Shown: positions 11,321 to 23,530, numbered from the stretch's first letter. The stretch: DNA of 64,000 nt from Ostrinia nubilalis (GCF_963855985.1 NC_087108.1:12666001-12730000), one strand, 5' to 3'. The notes: generated by a model from the sequence alone, not told the origin. Made by a program: numbers and translations.

Positions 11321-11982
11321 ATCATATATACTAGGTAAACATTAAATATCGATGTAGGATTTAAGTTCAACCATGATCTTGTAAATATGTTCTCTTTTCT
11401 ATGAGATCGTAATTTTCACTCAATTTTGTTAATTATGATTTCGACAAAGCTGGTCACATATCCGCCGACCCCAAATTCAAATAAGGTCCAATGTCTAAAT
11501 AAATTGACCACGTACCATTTATCAGTCTTTTTTAATTATTAAAAAACATTCGGCCATCGGCATTGGAGCGTGCCAATCTGCTTCCGATCTTACACAGCCG
11601 TCTCGCTCCCTCTTCAGGGTTATTTAATAAGCTGTCTCTGTCTACAGTCGAAGTAATTAGTTTCTCATGTACAGCTTTTGTTTAGAATGACATGTGGCGT
11701 CTGTTGGGCTAATTATCGTTATTTTTAACGATCAGATCGTATCGATTGAAGACGATCGAGTAACGGAATTGTATTGTGCGGGTATTTGTTTGCGGTTAGG
11801 GCTTATTTTAAAGGCGAGCCATTGTTCGTTAGTTATTGAAGTATGAAGAACGGTAATTATGTTCAAGGATCCGTTTTTTATCTGTGTAAGGTATTTTAAA
11901 GGATATGATGCCCTTGATGTAATATTGGCACTGAAAAACTGTTTTGAAAGGTTGATATTTTAGAAAAAAAACTTGGTGCTTT

Positions 11983-12045
11983 GACGATTACCCAATGGTT
12001 AACGTAACCAATACACAATGCTAGGTTGCGTGTTCGAATCTCATA
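11983..12045 (+). repeat. tRNA-like SINE fragment
   Basis: TACCCAATGGTTAACG resembles a pol III A box and GTGTTCGAATCTC a B box, about 35 bases apart. The fold is not a complete tRNA. A decayed tRNA-derived SINE is the likely identity. Confidence 0.45.
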
Positions 12046-12049
12046 GATT

Positions 12050-13150
12050 ATGATACATGATGAGCCTCATAGATTATGATGATGGTTTAGAGCCAGTCAG
12101 TCAAAAATTTGTGATGCATTCAATCTCTTCTTAGTTAAGGGCTAGTTAAGAACTAGGTAGTAGAGCTAGGTAAATTTAGCTATTGTTTAACTATGTATTT
12201 ATGTTCAGATGTTTTAGATAGTAACAAATTCTGTTCTTTCTATTTATAATTGGGAAACTATGACCAGTAACCAGGCAGTGTCTATACATAATAAAATATT
12301 GTTTTACACATACAATACTAGTTTTTATGTATAGAGCGGCTTTCTAGTCACAATGTAACGACCTCACAGTCGGCTGTAACGACGCATTGTATCATTATCG
12401 ATCCATCTGCGCGCGCGCAAGTAACTTGCGTACGCTAATTGTTAACGGCTCACTTTTGTGCGTTTGTTTGTTATCAATAAATGTAATAATTAACAATAAA
12501 ATCTTTAGTGGAGTTCAAATTTAATTTATTGGAGAAATATGTAAAAGCAACAAATACCTAGCCCCGACGCATGTAAGGTCCTGCATAGTCTACCATCAAA
12601 AATTGGACTAGTAAGTAAAATATGCCACAATAAGGAATTAAGTCAAATATCATGTTAGTAGCCAGTCAAAACCATGGTTTAGTAATAGGCTAGTTGCCTA
12701 AAAAAATTTTTTTAGTCCGTAATGTTTAATATCAAAAAATATTGGACACGTATAATTTTATTTGTCAATCTAACAAATAATTACATAGTTATGGTGCGTT
12801 GAAGTTGCGCACGACGTCACAACGTGCGGCATTTTTAAGCAAGCGTTGACGTCACGGGCCTCTTCTTATGAACTTTGGGGCGCTTTATCTCTTTAAATTT
12901 TCATTAGTTTGAAAAAGTGAAAAATACGAGTAGAGTATTTTTTGATAAGTTAACTGACGGACTAATTAAAACTCTTGCTTTTTGACCCAGGCAACATCCC
13001 CATTGCTCAACAGATATTCGCAGAAAATAACCATTCAATAACTGGAGGAAGACGGTGGGCGGTAGTATGCATCGTGCGGTCCACACAGCTTATGACTACA
13101 GTCTATCGGTCGCGATCCTCATCAGTGAGGGACCGAAGAAGAAGAAGAAA
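12050..13150. other. Intron sequence, nothing recognised
   Basis: AT-rich sequence with a small GC-rich patch near 12405-12435 (CTGCGCGCGCGCAAG). No coding or mobile element was identified. Confidence 0.5.
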
Positions 13151-13161
13151 CATTCAAATTT

Positions 13162-13475
13162 CGTTCGTTTCAGCCGAATGACGTCCACTGCTGGACAAAG
13201 GCCTCCCCCAAGGATTTCCACAAAGAGCGGTCCTGCGCCGCTCGCATCCAGGCACTTCCCGCGACCTTCACCATATCGTCGGTCCACCTAGTGGGAGGCC
13301 TGCCCATGCTACGTCCTCCGGCTCGTGGTCGCCACTCAAGAACTTTCCTGCCCCAGCGGCCATCAGCTCTTCGAGCTATGTGCCCCACCCTCTGCCACTT
13401 GATTTTAGCGATTCTGCGGGTTATGTCAGCCACTCTGGTTTTCCTACGGATCTCCTCATTTCTGATTCGATCACG
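13162..13475 (-). mobile_element. 5'-truncated RTE insertion with exact TSD
   Basis: ATTCAAATTT occurs at 13152-13161 and 13476-13485, directly flanking the element. On the minus strand it encodes an open C-terminal RTE fragment running from RDRIRNEEIRRKTRVADITR through RWTDDMVKVAGSAWMRAA to a terminal VQQWTSFG. A CGAA-type 3' tail follows. It is the best-preserved copy in the window, and the fragment is still open in one frame, so it is fairly young. Confidence 0.9.
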
Positions 13476-13539
13476 ATTCAAATTTAATTTGACCCAAAAA
13501 CTGAACTATACTTAAACACAAGGGTCAACCAAGGAACTG

Positions 13540-13640
13540 CACTAGCCCTTGTGCGCACGCGCTCAGATTGGCCGCAGGCAGGTGCGTCACAGGTCATTTG
13601 GCCCGCAGCCGCCGCGGCGGGCGGACGTCCGTAAATTATG
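13540..13640. other. GC-rich patch in the intron
   Basis: Strongly GC-rich sequence (GCAGCCGCCGCGGCGGGCGG) inside AT-rich intron. It could be a regulatory element or a repeat piece. No direct evidence supports either. Confidence 0.3.
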
Positions 13641-13805
13641 CGGACACCTTTAACAAAGCGCGGTTACGGCTCACTGGCGGTATGAGGTTTGGGTGGGGGT
13701 GATAACGGTTGGGATTAGAAAGTTGCGGTTTTTAAATTTTAAGGACTGTACTATTTTATTTGGGATATTGGGTATTTATTAAATTTAAATAACACTTTAA
13801 TCCAG

Positions 13806-13900
13806 ATCTTTTCAAGGCGAGAGAGAATAGACACAGGGTAGGTAGGTACTTATGTACCATCCTAGACTGCTCACTTAAATCAAATACCTTCCTTCTTCTG
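13806..13900 (+). repeat. Dispersed repeat (AAGGCGAGAG...CCTAGACTGC family)
   Basis: It shares AAGGCGAGAG, GTACCATCCTAGACTGC and CACTTAA with 28165-28262 (same strand), 50285-50378 (opposite strand) and 52204-52255 (partial). The class is unknown. Confidence 0.55.
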
Positions 13901-14361
13901 CACTAAAAAGGGTATTCAATTCTGATGCTCTCTGATGATGCTTATCAGACCAATAAAATTACTAACCCTCTAAAGCGCATGTACTGTTTTTCTATTAGAT
14001 TGTCAGATTATTTGATACAAGTCCCAAAAAGCTACTAGAGTATCTGTTCTATAAATAGGTAAATCAATATTAAGTAAAGCAACACATTGTTTTTGTGTTT
14101 ACAATTTTTCTCATCACTTCTTCTGTGCCGTCTTTGAATCGAATCCAACTCTTTACTATACAACTACCAATAACAACTACAGTTGTTAATATGCGTATTA
14201 TATCCAACAAAGAATACTACATCGTTAGTAAAAAGTCACAATCGGATCGGAACAAAAAATCCAAATCCGATTCATTCAATGCCTAGACAACGATTATTTT
14301 TGCATCAATTACCAAATGTACCATTGTGAACGGGTTCAAATGTGGATTAATGATCTACACG

Positions 14362-15506
14362 ATCGATGGATCACGGATCGATGCTATCAATACGATTACA
14401 CGCTGACTACCGAGGCGTGTATGCAACGATTTCCAAGATAAATGATGTGAAGACATTCTTTTGATATATGTAGATTGTAGAGTCAATTCGAATATTGCAT
14501 AACAAAATAGTAGGTATATGCATCACTTTCGTAGAAGTTAATCTATGATAATTAATAATTATTATCTAAGCGCAAAATGTATTTATTCTAACAGCAAGAA
14601 AGTTAGGCTGAGTTTCATCATCTTACTTTAACTTTAACAAACGTCATAAGTCTGTCAAACTCCATTAAAAAAAGACTGGTTATTGTTATAGTTACGGTTA
14701 AAGCAATGTGGTGCAATTCAACCTAAGTGTATTTTGCATTGTGGGTTCAAAATTAGCATCCTTAATTGATGCTAAAGCTTCTTCAAAACAAAAACTCAAG
14801 ACCTTTAACCTAAAAACATAATCCTCCTTCTGGCGCAGTCGGGTAAAAAGAAGAATTTTAATTTAATTTACTTAACACGTTACTATAAAATGGCAACGCA
14901 CATGCCGTGCCTCAACAACGGAAAAAACTGCTACTTACAAAACCAACACTATTGACAGTCGATATCCGATAAATAGATATTCAAATGAACAACAACATCG
15001 TTACAAAAATGATATTCAAAAAGTGAAAACGGAAGTCCTCACAAAAAATACCAACAACGGAACACGATTCGAATTTCGAACGTAAAAAGAACTCAAAGGC
15101 ATCAATTAGAGTAACTCAATACGGTGTCACATTAAAATGACGAGTCGCAACTAATGGATTTCCAAATTTGAATTTCAAATGTTCGAATGGATCGGATCGG
15201 GGCGGATTGGCGGTGGCGGGCATTATCGGAGTGACTGGCCGCTTTTAGTTTTTTATTGCTTTGTTTTTTATGGTAAAACTACTGCTTTATTACCAGCCAG
15301 TCAGTATTTTTTCTTTGAATAACTCAAAAAATAAGTAATGTTGAAATTATGACTTGTCTAAGCCATGTTTTGTAGAGAAAGTAACTATTTAAGGATCACA
15401 CTTTTTTAAACTGTTCTAAAACGTTTTGTTTAGCGTCCCTAATTAATTAAACAACGTCAACTGACCTGACACGATTCAGCGGAATCCTAATCGATCGTTT
15501 ATCGAT
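14362..15506. promoter_or_regulatory. Two pairs of ATCGAT sites
   Basis: ATCGAT occurs at 14362-14367 and 14377-14382, then at 15490-15495 and 15501-15506. CUX/cut proteins are known to bind ATCGAT through a cut repeat plus the homeodomain. Lying in the gene's own intron, these could be autoregulatory sites. The motif is short, so chance is a real alternative. Confidence 0.25.
14605..14728 (-). mobile_element. MITE family B, copy 2
   Basis: It aligns in reverse orientation with 2315-2435. Its ends are AGGCTGAGTTTCATCATC and GTGGTGCAATTCAACCTAAG. Confidence 0.6.
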
Positions 15507-15970
15507 TGTCGGTGAAAACGGTAGCCTTTGATGCAGCCGCGAACCGGACAAAACCGGTTTTTTGCAATTACACCTGGCTGATTGCTTGATTACTACTAAT
15601 CACGCTGCAGTAATATTGATGGTCGATTGATGTCGTTAAGTGGAGCGCTTTGTGGAGTCGTAAAAACGGTCGTTGGGCGCTACTGCAGCGGAGAAATGGT
15701 TAACAGGTAACTGCTGTACAAATTGCAAGGTGATCAAAGAAATGAACATGCTTGATTATGCTGATGATGGTCGTAATAAAATTATGTAAAATTCATTTCT
15801 TGCAATTAGATTCCTAAATGTGTTTTTACACGTCACTTGGTTAACGTTAAGCCATCGGTCCTATCGAGCCATGTCAGACACCTATGGCTTATTAAGTCTG
15901 ACACCAGGGCTGTGACCTCGATTGACGACAGATGATGTCACCAACTCCTTAACAGGGTAATTTTGCTTAG
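14729..15970. other. Intron sequence, nothing recognised
   Basis: AT-rich sequence. Apart from the ATCGAT pair at 15490-15506, no feature was seen. Confidence 0.5.
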
Positions 15971-15974
15971 GCCC

Positions 15975-16102
15975 GATTCGACCAAACTTTTATCCGAGAA
16001 TAACTCCTGGTATAACTGGCACATTGACAGTTTCAGTATGGGAAATATGTCAAAATGACAAGTTTATTCTGAGATTAATATTTACTCTTGTTTGGTCGAA
16101 TC
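15975..16102 (+). mobile_element. MITE family C
   Basis: It has perfect 13-bp terminal inverted repeats: GATTCGACCAAAC (15975-15987) and GTTTGGTCGAATC (16090-16102). Its interior GAAATATGTCAAAATGACAAG is repeated, diverged, at 18652-18672 next to the piggyBac-like element. No coding capacity. Confidence 0.7.
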
Positions 16103-16837
16103 CACCAATAATATTCTATTTTCTCTATAGGACACGATATCACCAGATAACTCTTGTTCTAGCCCTTTTGATTTTTGACTTCCCAAACTATTATTATTAC
16201 ATTAACATATTATTATTATCATTCTTATCAAAGGTTTAGTTAAAACCATTTTACACCGCGCCCGCGCATTCGACACGCGTCGCGTTCATTTGTCACCGCT
16301 AATGGTTCAAATCTGACCGTGTAAAGGACGCTTTGTGATCTTTTGTCATCTATTTAATCCTATTTACGAAATTGGTGGAAAAGAATACGTTATCAATGTG
16401 TCAAAAGTTCAAGCAGCTTTAAAAAGTCATAAAAGTCGTTATTTTCAGCAAACGGGTTTTTAAAAAGCTCTTTTACACGCACCAGTATTATTTTAACCCT
16501 ACCATTGCTGCGGGACAATAATCAGTAAGTCTAGTCTAGACACTTTTTGATCGAATCGACAATCGAATCCGTTCACGGAGCGATGCAACTCCATACAAAA
16601 AACGCCAGAGCTAGACTTTCGAAATTACAACTGTCACGTTTTGACAAATATCTTGTCTAGGGGGCAGGTTCATCTGATTGACTTTACATTCAATTTCCAA
16701 AGATCTACATCCACAGCCTATAATAAGTTGTCCCAAAATGGTGGTAGGGAAAGCTATAAATAGGACGTGTATGAGTTCCCTGAAAAGCCTTAGGTAATAA
16801 GGAATCAGAACTTGAAAACGGTGTCAAAGGGCGACGG

Positions 16838-16890
16838 TAATTACTTACCATCAGGTGATCCGTCTGCTCGTTTGCCTCCTGTCACATATA
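16838..16890 (+). repeat. Fragment of the GTGACAGGAGGCAAAC repeat family
   Basis: It carries ATCAGGTGATCCGTCTGCTC and GTTTGCCTCCTGTCAC, followed by an A-rich run. It is in the opposite orientation to 4088-4290. Confidence 0.6.
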
Positions 16891-16899
16891 AAAAAAAAA

Positions 16900-18500
16900 C
16901 AGTGACCTTCATCAGGCCATTGTCATTCTTCGATCAGGAAGAAATCGTTCCAGTGAATAACATCTCTCTCTACTCAAATCTTTCTCCCTTATTTTTAAGA
17001 TTTTAAGTTACAAAAGGCCAGTATTTCTATAAAAATACTTCAATCAAAGGAGTGCTCCAAAAAGGTTGGCACGTGTAGCATCCCAATGCAAAATCATAAG
17101 GGCTGCCCACGCGCAGCCGTCTCGTTACTAACAATGCGCCATATATTACTGCTCTTCCGGCGCGTCTGTCTCGCTCGCACTTATGGAGATGCGCACACGC
17201 ATCCCGCTCTAGATCGCTCGTATCAAGATCATTAGGAGGCGATACAATGATTTGTACTGTGCTTTTTCGATTTGGATGCTTGTTTGGGAATTTTGTTTGG
17301 ACGCGCGAGATGATGGGTTGTTATTGTATCTTGCTGAAGTCACGACTCTACTTAATAGTGAATGAATATTTTAAAATATATTTTGAAGTTTAAACCACCA
17401 CACCTCAAAATTAGTTGAAAAAAAATTTGTTTAGTTTTACAATCTTTCTTTGACATGTCAGATTTTTTAATCTTTTGGACCAAGATTTTTGGCCAGTGAT
17501 GAAAAGAAGCGCCTCAAAAAACTTGGTCACCACTTTGAACCGTAAAAATAATTTTTGAAGCAAATGTTAACACTCCCAAATTACACGCAAATTTTTGTGC
17601 CCATGGATGACTACTCATGATCCCACAAGTTAAGCACCATGCGACAGATCTACGCCCCGTCAGAAATAATTTATTAACCATCAAAAATAATTTATTATTT
17701 ATCAAAAAATAATTGTTATAATTACTTATGCAACAGTGAACTGGATCTCCCCTCTAGTTACATTTTTTATTATTCAAATCTCTTAATGACTGACGCGTTT
17801 GAAGGGTTAGATCGGCCAAAAGATGGTTTTCATTGTTATTATTAAAATTTTAAAATGCTGGCAATGTAGTGTTCCGTAAAATATTAAAGAAAAAAAGAGA
17901 GCCTATTTTTTATTTGTTGGAAAACCTAAAAGTTGCAAATGAGAAAAAAACATAAGTTACCTACAGATTTTCTAAGGGTAAACAGATTTTAATAAACCTG
18001 TTTTTTTTTTCAATATATTGCTCTATTTCGAATAAAAAGAAGCCATCAAAATCTCTAAATAAAAAATAAATATTTATTTTGTACATCCCAGTTGTCAAAA
18101 ACGTTCAACCTCATCAAGCCTATTTCTACGGACCACCAAAAAAAAACTATTAGCCGAATTCAAAAATCGAACGGACTATTTGATATCGAACTATTGTTTA
18201 AATTTTTGAATGGAGCGCTCCATTTTTAAAAAGTGATCCATCTTTTATGTGACGTCAGTTTTGCATATGAACGAAGGTTGCTTTTGTCATTTTGTTTGTT
18301 TCGGCCATCTTTTATTTTTGTTGTTAGGACAGCCGGTGCGATGTTGCAGGAAGGTTTACGCTTGCATTTTTAGGAAGTGTTGAATTTGACAACAAATATT
18401 TTTGGATAACTGTTGGGTCTTCTTTTGATAAGATGTCTAAAGACAGGGCTTTCCATCGTCGCATAACTGGAACTGAAGAATAACTTTGGCACATTACTTA
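16900..18500. other. Intron sequence, nothing recognised
   Basis: AT-rich sequence. A GC-rich patch at 17095-17225 (GCCCACGCGCAGCCGTCTCG) may be a repeat or regulatory piece. Confidence 0.5.
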
Positions 18501-18509
18501 GTAGTTTCA

Positions 18510-18643
18510 CGCCCGTATTCACAAACGATGATTGCTTAAGCGAAGTAGCAAATCGAACGCACAGCATTAAATAGAGCTCTGTGATTGGTTCGTGTGTCAC
18601 CCTGTGCGTCCACGCAGCACACTGTGGTTTGCGAATACGGGTG
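18510..18643 (-). mobile_element. MITE family A, copy 2
   Basis: The ends are CGCCCGTATTCACAAACG and GTTTGCGAATACGGGTG. The interior matches copies 1, 3 and 4 in reverse orientation. Confidence 0.7.
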
Positions 18644-18684
18644 TTAGTATGAGAAACATGTCAAAATGACAAGCTGATTCTTAA

Positions 18685-19652
18685 CCTTTAACTGGTGACA
18701 TGGTTTTTGTGTAACGTAACTGGTGACGTGCGGTCTGAGAGGCCGCTACCATATCAAGACTGTAGCATAGAATCCAGGTAAGGTAGCATACCACAATCTT
18801 TAAAATCAGATTATTAGCATATAGAAGAATTAAATTTAAATAAAATAATAAACTCTAAATATAATTTTTAATGCAGAACTTGCTGTTAAATTATTTATGT
18901 AGTAATAAAAATCAAAAAACTAGAGATGAGATCGATAATCGCAAATAAGAAATTTAAATCAACAAATTATAACAAAATTAGTATTTTTTATTATAGTTCC
19001 AATGATAATCAATTTAAAAAAACCTATCACACATAGGTAACCTATAATTTTAGAAAACTGGCAGTGGTGAAACTTTTGTATTTTTTATTGGCTGTCAGGA
19101 CATTTATTGTTTAGCATAAGAGTGGACCGTCATTTTCACTTTCTGACTGATTCTCGTCAATTGGTCCTTCATCTTCAAAAACACTTTCTTCGGCTTCCGA
19201 ATCATGGTCACTTTGCTCCAGAACGATGTTTTCAGGAACATATTCGGCTTCCGACCCAATTGAGTCTTTCTTTTCCGGATATTTTTCAACTGGCGAATTT
19301 TCAAGTCGTTTCATAAAATATGGCACTATATTCCCAACTAATGATCCTACGCTTCTTTTTTGGAGTTATTTAAGTATCAATTTTAAGTAAAAACTGTATA
19401 AATACGAAAAAACTGTATGAAAAAAATGTCACGTAACTGGTGACATGCGGTCTGAGAGACCGCTGCTGAACTTTGCATCGATGTAACTTGCCGATTTGGA
19501 GCTGAATGATGCAAATATCCTTATCTACGGCGTAGACACAACTAAACTTGAAGCTACTGAAGCGGTGAAACATTGGAAGTACGGGGAAGGGGGTGAAACG
19601 ATGTTTCACTGACGCCGCCCGGCCTGTGAGACCGCTTGTCACCAGTTAAAGG
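18685..19652 (-). mobile_element. piggyBac-like non-autonomous element
   Basis: TTAA flanks the element at 18681-18684 and 19653-19656, the piggyBac target-site hallmark. The terminal inverted repeats are CCTTTAACTGGTGACA and TGTCACCAGTTAAAGG. A subterminal block AACTGGTGACGTGCGGTCTG recurs near the other end (19434-19453, one mismatch) in the same orientation. At 968 bp it is much too short for an intact copy. It keeps only an acidic N-terminal coding remnant (19111-19326). Confidence 0.85.
19111..19326 (-). pseudogene. piggyBac transposase N-terminal remnant
   Basis: A 71-codon open frame encodes a strongly acidic peptide with runs such as SDHDSEAEESVFEDEGPIDE. This resembles the disordered acidic N-terminus found before the catalytic domain in piggyBac transposases. 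It stops before any DDD catalytic region, so the element cannot transpose by itself. Identity rests on position within TTAA-flanked inverted repeats and on composition, not on a conserved domain. Confidence 0.55.
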
Positions 19653-19659
19653 TTAAGTT

Positions 19660-20570
19660 AAAAGATGTCTGACGATTCAAAAATCAGCCCTACACAAAGT
19701 AAACGCAGTCTTGATCGACCGAACAAAGAGTTTTGAGAAACAGTTAGGGCCTTAAAAATCTAAATTCAATATCGTTTTCAAGCTTTCTAATGCCCATTTA
19801 AATAACTATTCCATTTTTTTTTGTGCAGATTTTTTCTGCGAAAAAGTAAGTAAATAATAAATCAAAATTGACTTCACCTTACATCGAACCTAGCACCAAA
19901 CACTTTATTTATATCCCAAATCTAAAGTAACCAGATACCCAGCTTTCCCTCTTATCAAAAGTGAAACCACCACAAAAACATTAAACACCTTGTCGCGCAG
20001 GAAGCGTAAAGCAAACATAAAAACAATTCAAATAAGGGTTCAATTGAAAGTTTAATTATAAACCAACTTTATAAGAACTAACCTTTAGCCCGCGACTTCT
20101 TACGACTTTTGATCTTTCACAATATCTATGACGATCTTAAAAAAACACGATCTTAAAATCTTATTAATGTCACACTTTACAAGACTGCGTGACGCAAAGG
20201 AGTGGTATTGTGTTTATAACACTCTTTTCTTACTTTTCAAAAGCACAGCTATGAATTTAGGGATTATAACCTTTAAATCATAGGGTTCGTACTTCTATAA
20301 ACTGTCACTTTTGACGAATTCGCAGTAGCACAGAAGGTACAAGTTTGATAAAAGGTCGACTTTAACAGCAGCTTTAGGTTTGATTAAGTCAAGAATAAAA
20401 ATGCCTAATAAACAATGCATACCTACCAACCGAATTGAGAACCTCCTCCAATTTGAAGTCGGTCAAAAAGGTAAGTACTTTTACGGAAGCTACATAAAGT
20501 GTCTTTTTCATCAAAAGCGACACATGACAAACCACAGGTCAACAACCCATCAACACGTCAAACACGATCG
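19660..20570. other. Intron sequence, nothing recognised
   Basis: AT-rich sequence. A short open frame at 20380-20613 runs into the left end of hAT-1 and is not considered a gene. Confidence 0.5.
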
Positions 20571-20974
20571 GTCCTCACTAGGGCATGAATATCGGAATCT
20601 CGGAATCTCGTAATATCGGAATCTCGGACTGCGAGATCCGATATTTCAATTCCGATATTGAGCGACCCAATATCGTAATATCGGAATCAGATAAAAGTTT
20701 TAATTGAGATTTTAAACAAAGCGTTTAAACTCGCCACAACCTGCCACAAAGCCCAAAGTACATGATAGGCAAAGACCAATGATTTTCTCATGTCTCTCAC
20801 CATCACTTTTTGTTCCACTGCAAATATTTTAACCACTGCAAATATTTTAATATCTTTACTATTTATGGTTAATTTAACTTGTTCTAAATCAATTTAAGCA
20901 TTTGCCATAGGTGCTTGGTCAACAAAGAACGACATCTCAACTCCCTTTCAAACATTAATTTTACTGGACTATGG

Positions 20975-21664
20975 ACCGTCAGTTCTGCGTACTATGTGTC
21001 CTGCCATTGCCACTTCAGCTTGCTAATCTGTCGGGCTATGTCAGCGACCTTAGTTAGTTTACGGAGCTCCTCATTTCTGATTAGATCTCGTAAAGAAACA
21101 CCAAGCTTATCCCTCTCCATTGCACGTTGTGCCCTTTATTCAAATGCCACGTTTTCAAGCAGTATACCATCACTGGTCTGGTAACACACACTAATTGAAG
21201 ACTTTCGTCTTCGTATTCGACGATTTACCTCTTTCTCGAAATTGCATCTAACTACCTAGCTGATCTTTTGTCCGAGATAGACATACTTACTTGTCAACAA
21301 TCTCGAGAATCGAGCTCCTAACCGAAACTGGGTAAGGAGCAACATGGACATTCGACATAAGCTTCGTTTTTTCCATATTCATCCGAAGGCCTACCTGTTG
21401 GGAAACTCGATTAAGGTCTTCGAGCATTGTGATAAGATCTTCCAACGGTTCTGCCTTAGTACGCAAAACAGACGGACGATGAGGCAGCAAGGTTCTGAAG
21501 TGGAGGCCACGTACCGGAAAGCGCAGCGTAGGACTCATAATCACAAGGTGGACCGACGACCTCATAAAGGTAGCAGGAAGGCGCTGGATGCAGGCCGCCA
21601 CCAACCGGCCATTGTGAAAATCAACATCGGAGCCTGTGTTCAGCAGTGGACGTCCTATGGCTGA
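20975..21664 (+). mobile_element. RTE copy with 5' inversion, nested in hAT-1
   Basis: From about 21466 to 21664 the + strand carries the RTE 3' end (RRPHKGSRKALDAG region, ending CAGCAGTGGACGTCC). From 20975 to about 21465 the upstream RT region is on the minus strand, with recognisable KTKLMSNVHVAPYPVSVRSS and ILEIVDK. Element order is (A-B) inverted, then C: the twin-priming arrangement. The junction lies near 21457-21475. No clean TSD was found, only a possible ACTATGG/ACATATGG. Confidence 0.75.
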
Positions 21665-21921
21665 CATATGGCTGGCTAGTGGTTTTGTGAGTTGTACATC
21701 GAAAATCAAAAAGGAACAAATTACAAGCATATTGAAGTTTTTTACCACTTTCTACAAATTTTGTAACACGTGATTTGAATGACTCTAAAATTCGTTCCGC
21801 CAACATAAAACAGGGTAATATAATGAAGGAGTAAAAGTTTGTTTGATACCTGTGATTTTACAAAAACACTTTAATTATGTGCTAGTCCATATAGGCTCAT
21901 TATCAGTAACCATTCATTATC

Positions 21922-21962
21922 AGGTGATCCGTCTGCTCGTTTGCCTCTTGTCACATAAAAAA
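21922..21962 (+). repeat. Fragment of the GTGACAGGAGGCAAAC repeat family
   Basis: ATCAGGTGATCCGTCTGCTC and GTTTGCCTCTTGTCACATAA, same family as 16838-16890, here inside hAT-1. Confidence 0.6.
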
Positions 21963-22230
21963 CCAAATGCAATAGATACCCATAACGTAAAAATAGTTTT
22001 AAAATACTTCAATTTTATGAAGTGCTGTTTTGTACCAAATTAAAGATTTTGATTAAAATCATTATTTTATTGTAAACAATCCAGAATTCTTACGAATATA
22101 ACCAAATATTAATTTTATAGCATATGAACTCAATTCCGATATTAATATCGGAATTCCGATATTGAGATCTAATATCGGAATCCAATATCGGAATTGAAAA
22201 CCTTCCGATATTACATGCCCTAGTCCTCAC

Positions 22231-23040
22231 CTTGCCAGATAGAAAATAATCGCGACTAAAAATCGTTTAGCCGCCATTGTCGCCACAATCCTTCATAAGC
22301 GACGTCAATCCACTCCAATCCAGATTGGAATCACACCCTCGTTTTTTAAGTTTTTTTTGTGCTACTCATCACTTCCTTCCATTGGAGACAGATGTCGTTC
22401 TTTCACATTCAAATCAGCGCCATTATATTTAGATAGAGTTTTTGTGTCACGATTGGGATAGTTTGGTAGCTGGCTGCTTGACGGGATAATTTTGGTGCCC
22501 GTGATTATTGAATGCTACCTATAGGTCTAGCGTTTGACTCAATCAGAGGTTCATAATATGCAAGAGTGGATCCATCAGGTTTATAGATTTTGCATTACGC
22601 TCACATCAAAAAAATGTATACCTTAAAATTGCGAAATGTTACTTAATGTTATTATTTTCACAGCCACATCTAGTTATATGAAAGAGTAAAGTTTTCTGAC
22701 ATGAGCATAGTGAATAGGAAGCTTCAACTGCGAACAGTCTAGCCACTGTCACATTTAGGTTATGTAGTAATGATACGAGCTATAAAATGTATACTAAAAC
22801 AAGTTTGTGCTGTCGAGTATTGAAGATTGGAATATTTTCCCAATAGTACACCTAAACATGACTCATTATTAAATTGACCCGTCCGGGTTCAAATTTGCAA
22901 CCAATAGGACCGGTAACATACGCGCGGCACACATCGTAAAGCGCGTTTCAGAGCGAGCCGAGTTCAATAATCCATGGCGCGGCATCTGAATCTTTGATGG
23001 CCGCGATACTCGCACAGAGTGATGCAGATACAGAGAATTT
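22231..23040. other. Intron sequence, nothing recognised
   Basis: AT-rich to average composition. No feature was identified. Confidence 0.5.
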
Positions 23041-23046
23041 GGCTTA

Positions 23047-23530
23047 GGCCCAGTTTTTTGATTCGTAGTTAAAATAACCAATAGTCAAATTTGACAGATG
23101 TCAAATGACGAGTGGTTAATTGATATCAGAAAAAAATAATTTTCGAACAATGGTGAGCTTGACTTTTAGTACATTTTTTTAACTATTCGTTTTTTCTTTT
23201 CGTTTCGTTTTTCAGCCGAAAGACGTCCACTGCTGGACAAAGGCCTCCCCCAAGGATTTCCACAAAGACCGGTCCTGCGCCGCTCGCATCCAGGCACCTC
23301 CCGCGACCTTCACCAGATCGTCAGTCCACCTAGTGGGAAGCCTGCCCACGCTACGTCTTCCGGCTCGTGGTCGCCACTCAAGAACTTTCCTGTCCCAGCG
23401 GCCATCAGTTCTTCGAGCTATGTGCCCCGCCCACTGCCACTTGATTTTAGCTTACATTTTGTTAATATTTAACCATTAGTAGCAAAACTTAACAATTAGT
23501 TATTTTAACTATGAATCAAAAAACTGGGCC
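23047..23530. mobile_element. MITE family E, split by an RTE insertion
   Basis: The ends GGCCCAGTTTTTTGATTCG and CGAATCAAAAAACTGGGCC (the right end differs by one base) form long inverted repeats that continue through TAGTTAAAATAAC. TTA flanks it at 23044-23046 and 23531-23533, suggesting a PIF/Harbinger-type MITE. Without the RTE insert the MITE is about 210-240 bp. Confidence 0.75.
23205..23452 (-). mobile_element. RTE 3' fragment nested in MITE E
   Basis: It is nearly identical in layout to 13162-13475, truncated at the GATTTTAG position. TACATTTT occurs near both sides (about 23170 and 23453) and may be the TSD. The left copy is separated from the element by a T/CGTTT-rich tail. Confidence 0.8.

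Larger units (their letters stand above)
20579..22222. mobile_element. hAT-like element 1 (8-bp TSD, nested RTE)
   Basis: GTCCTCAC flanks it exactly at 20571-20578 and 22223-22230. The ends are TAGGGCATGAATATCGG and CCGATATTACATGCCCTA, typical of hAT elements in both TSD length and the TAGGG start. Both subterminal regions (20585-20700 and 22130-22210) are packed with AATATCGGAAT repeats in both orientations, probable transposase binding sites. No transposase remnant was recognised. An RTE copy (20975-21664) and a short repeat (21922-21962) are nested inside. Confidence 0.9.
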
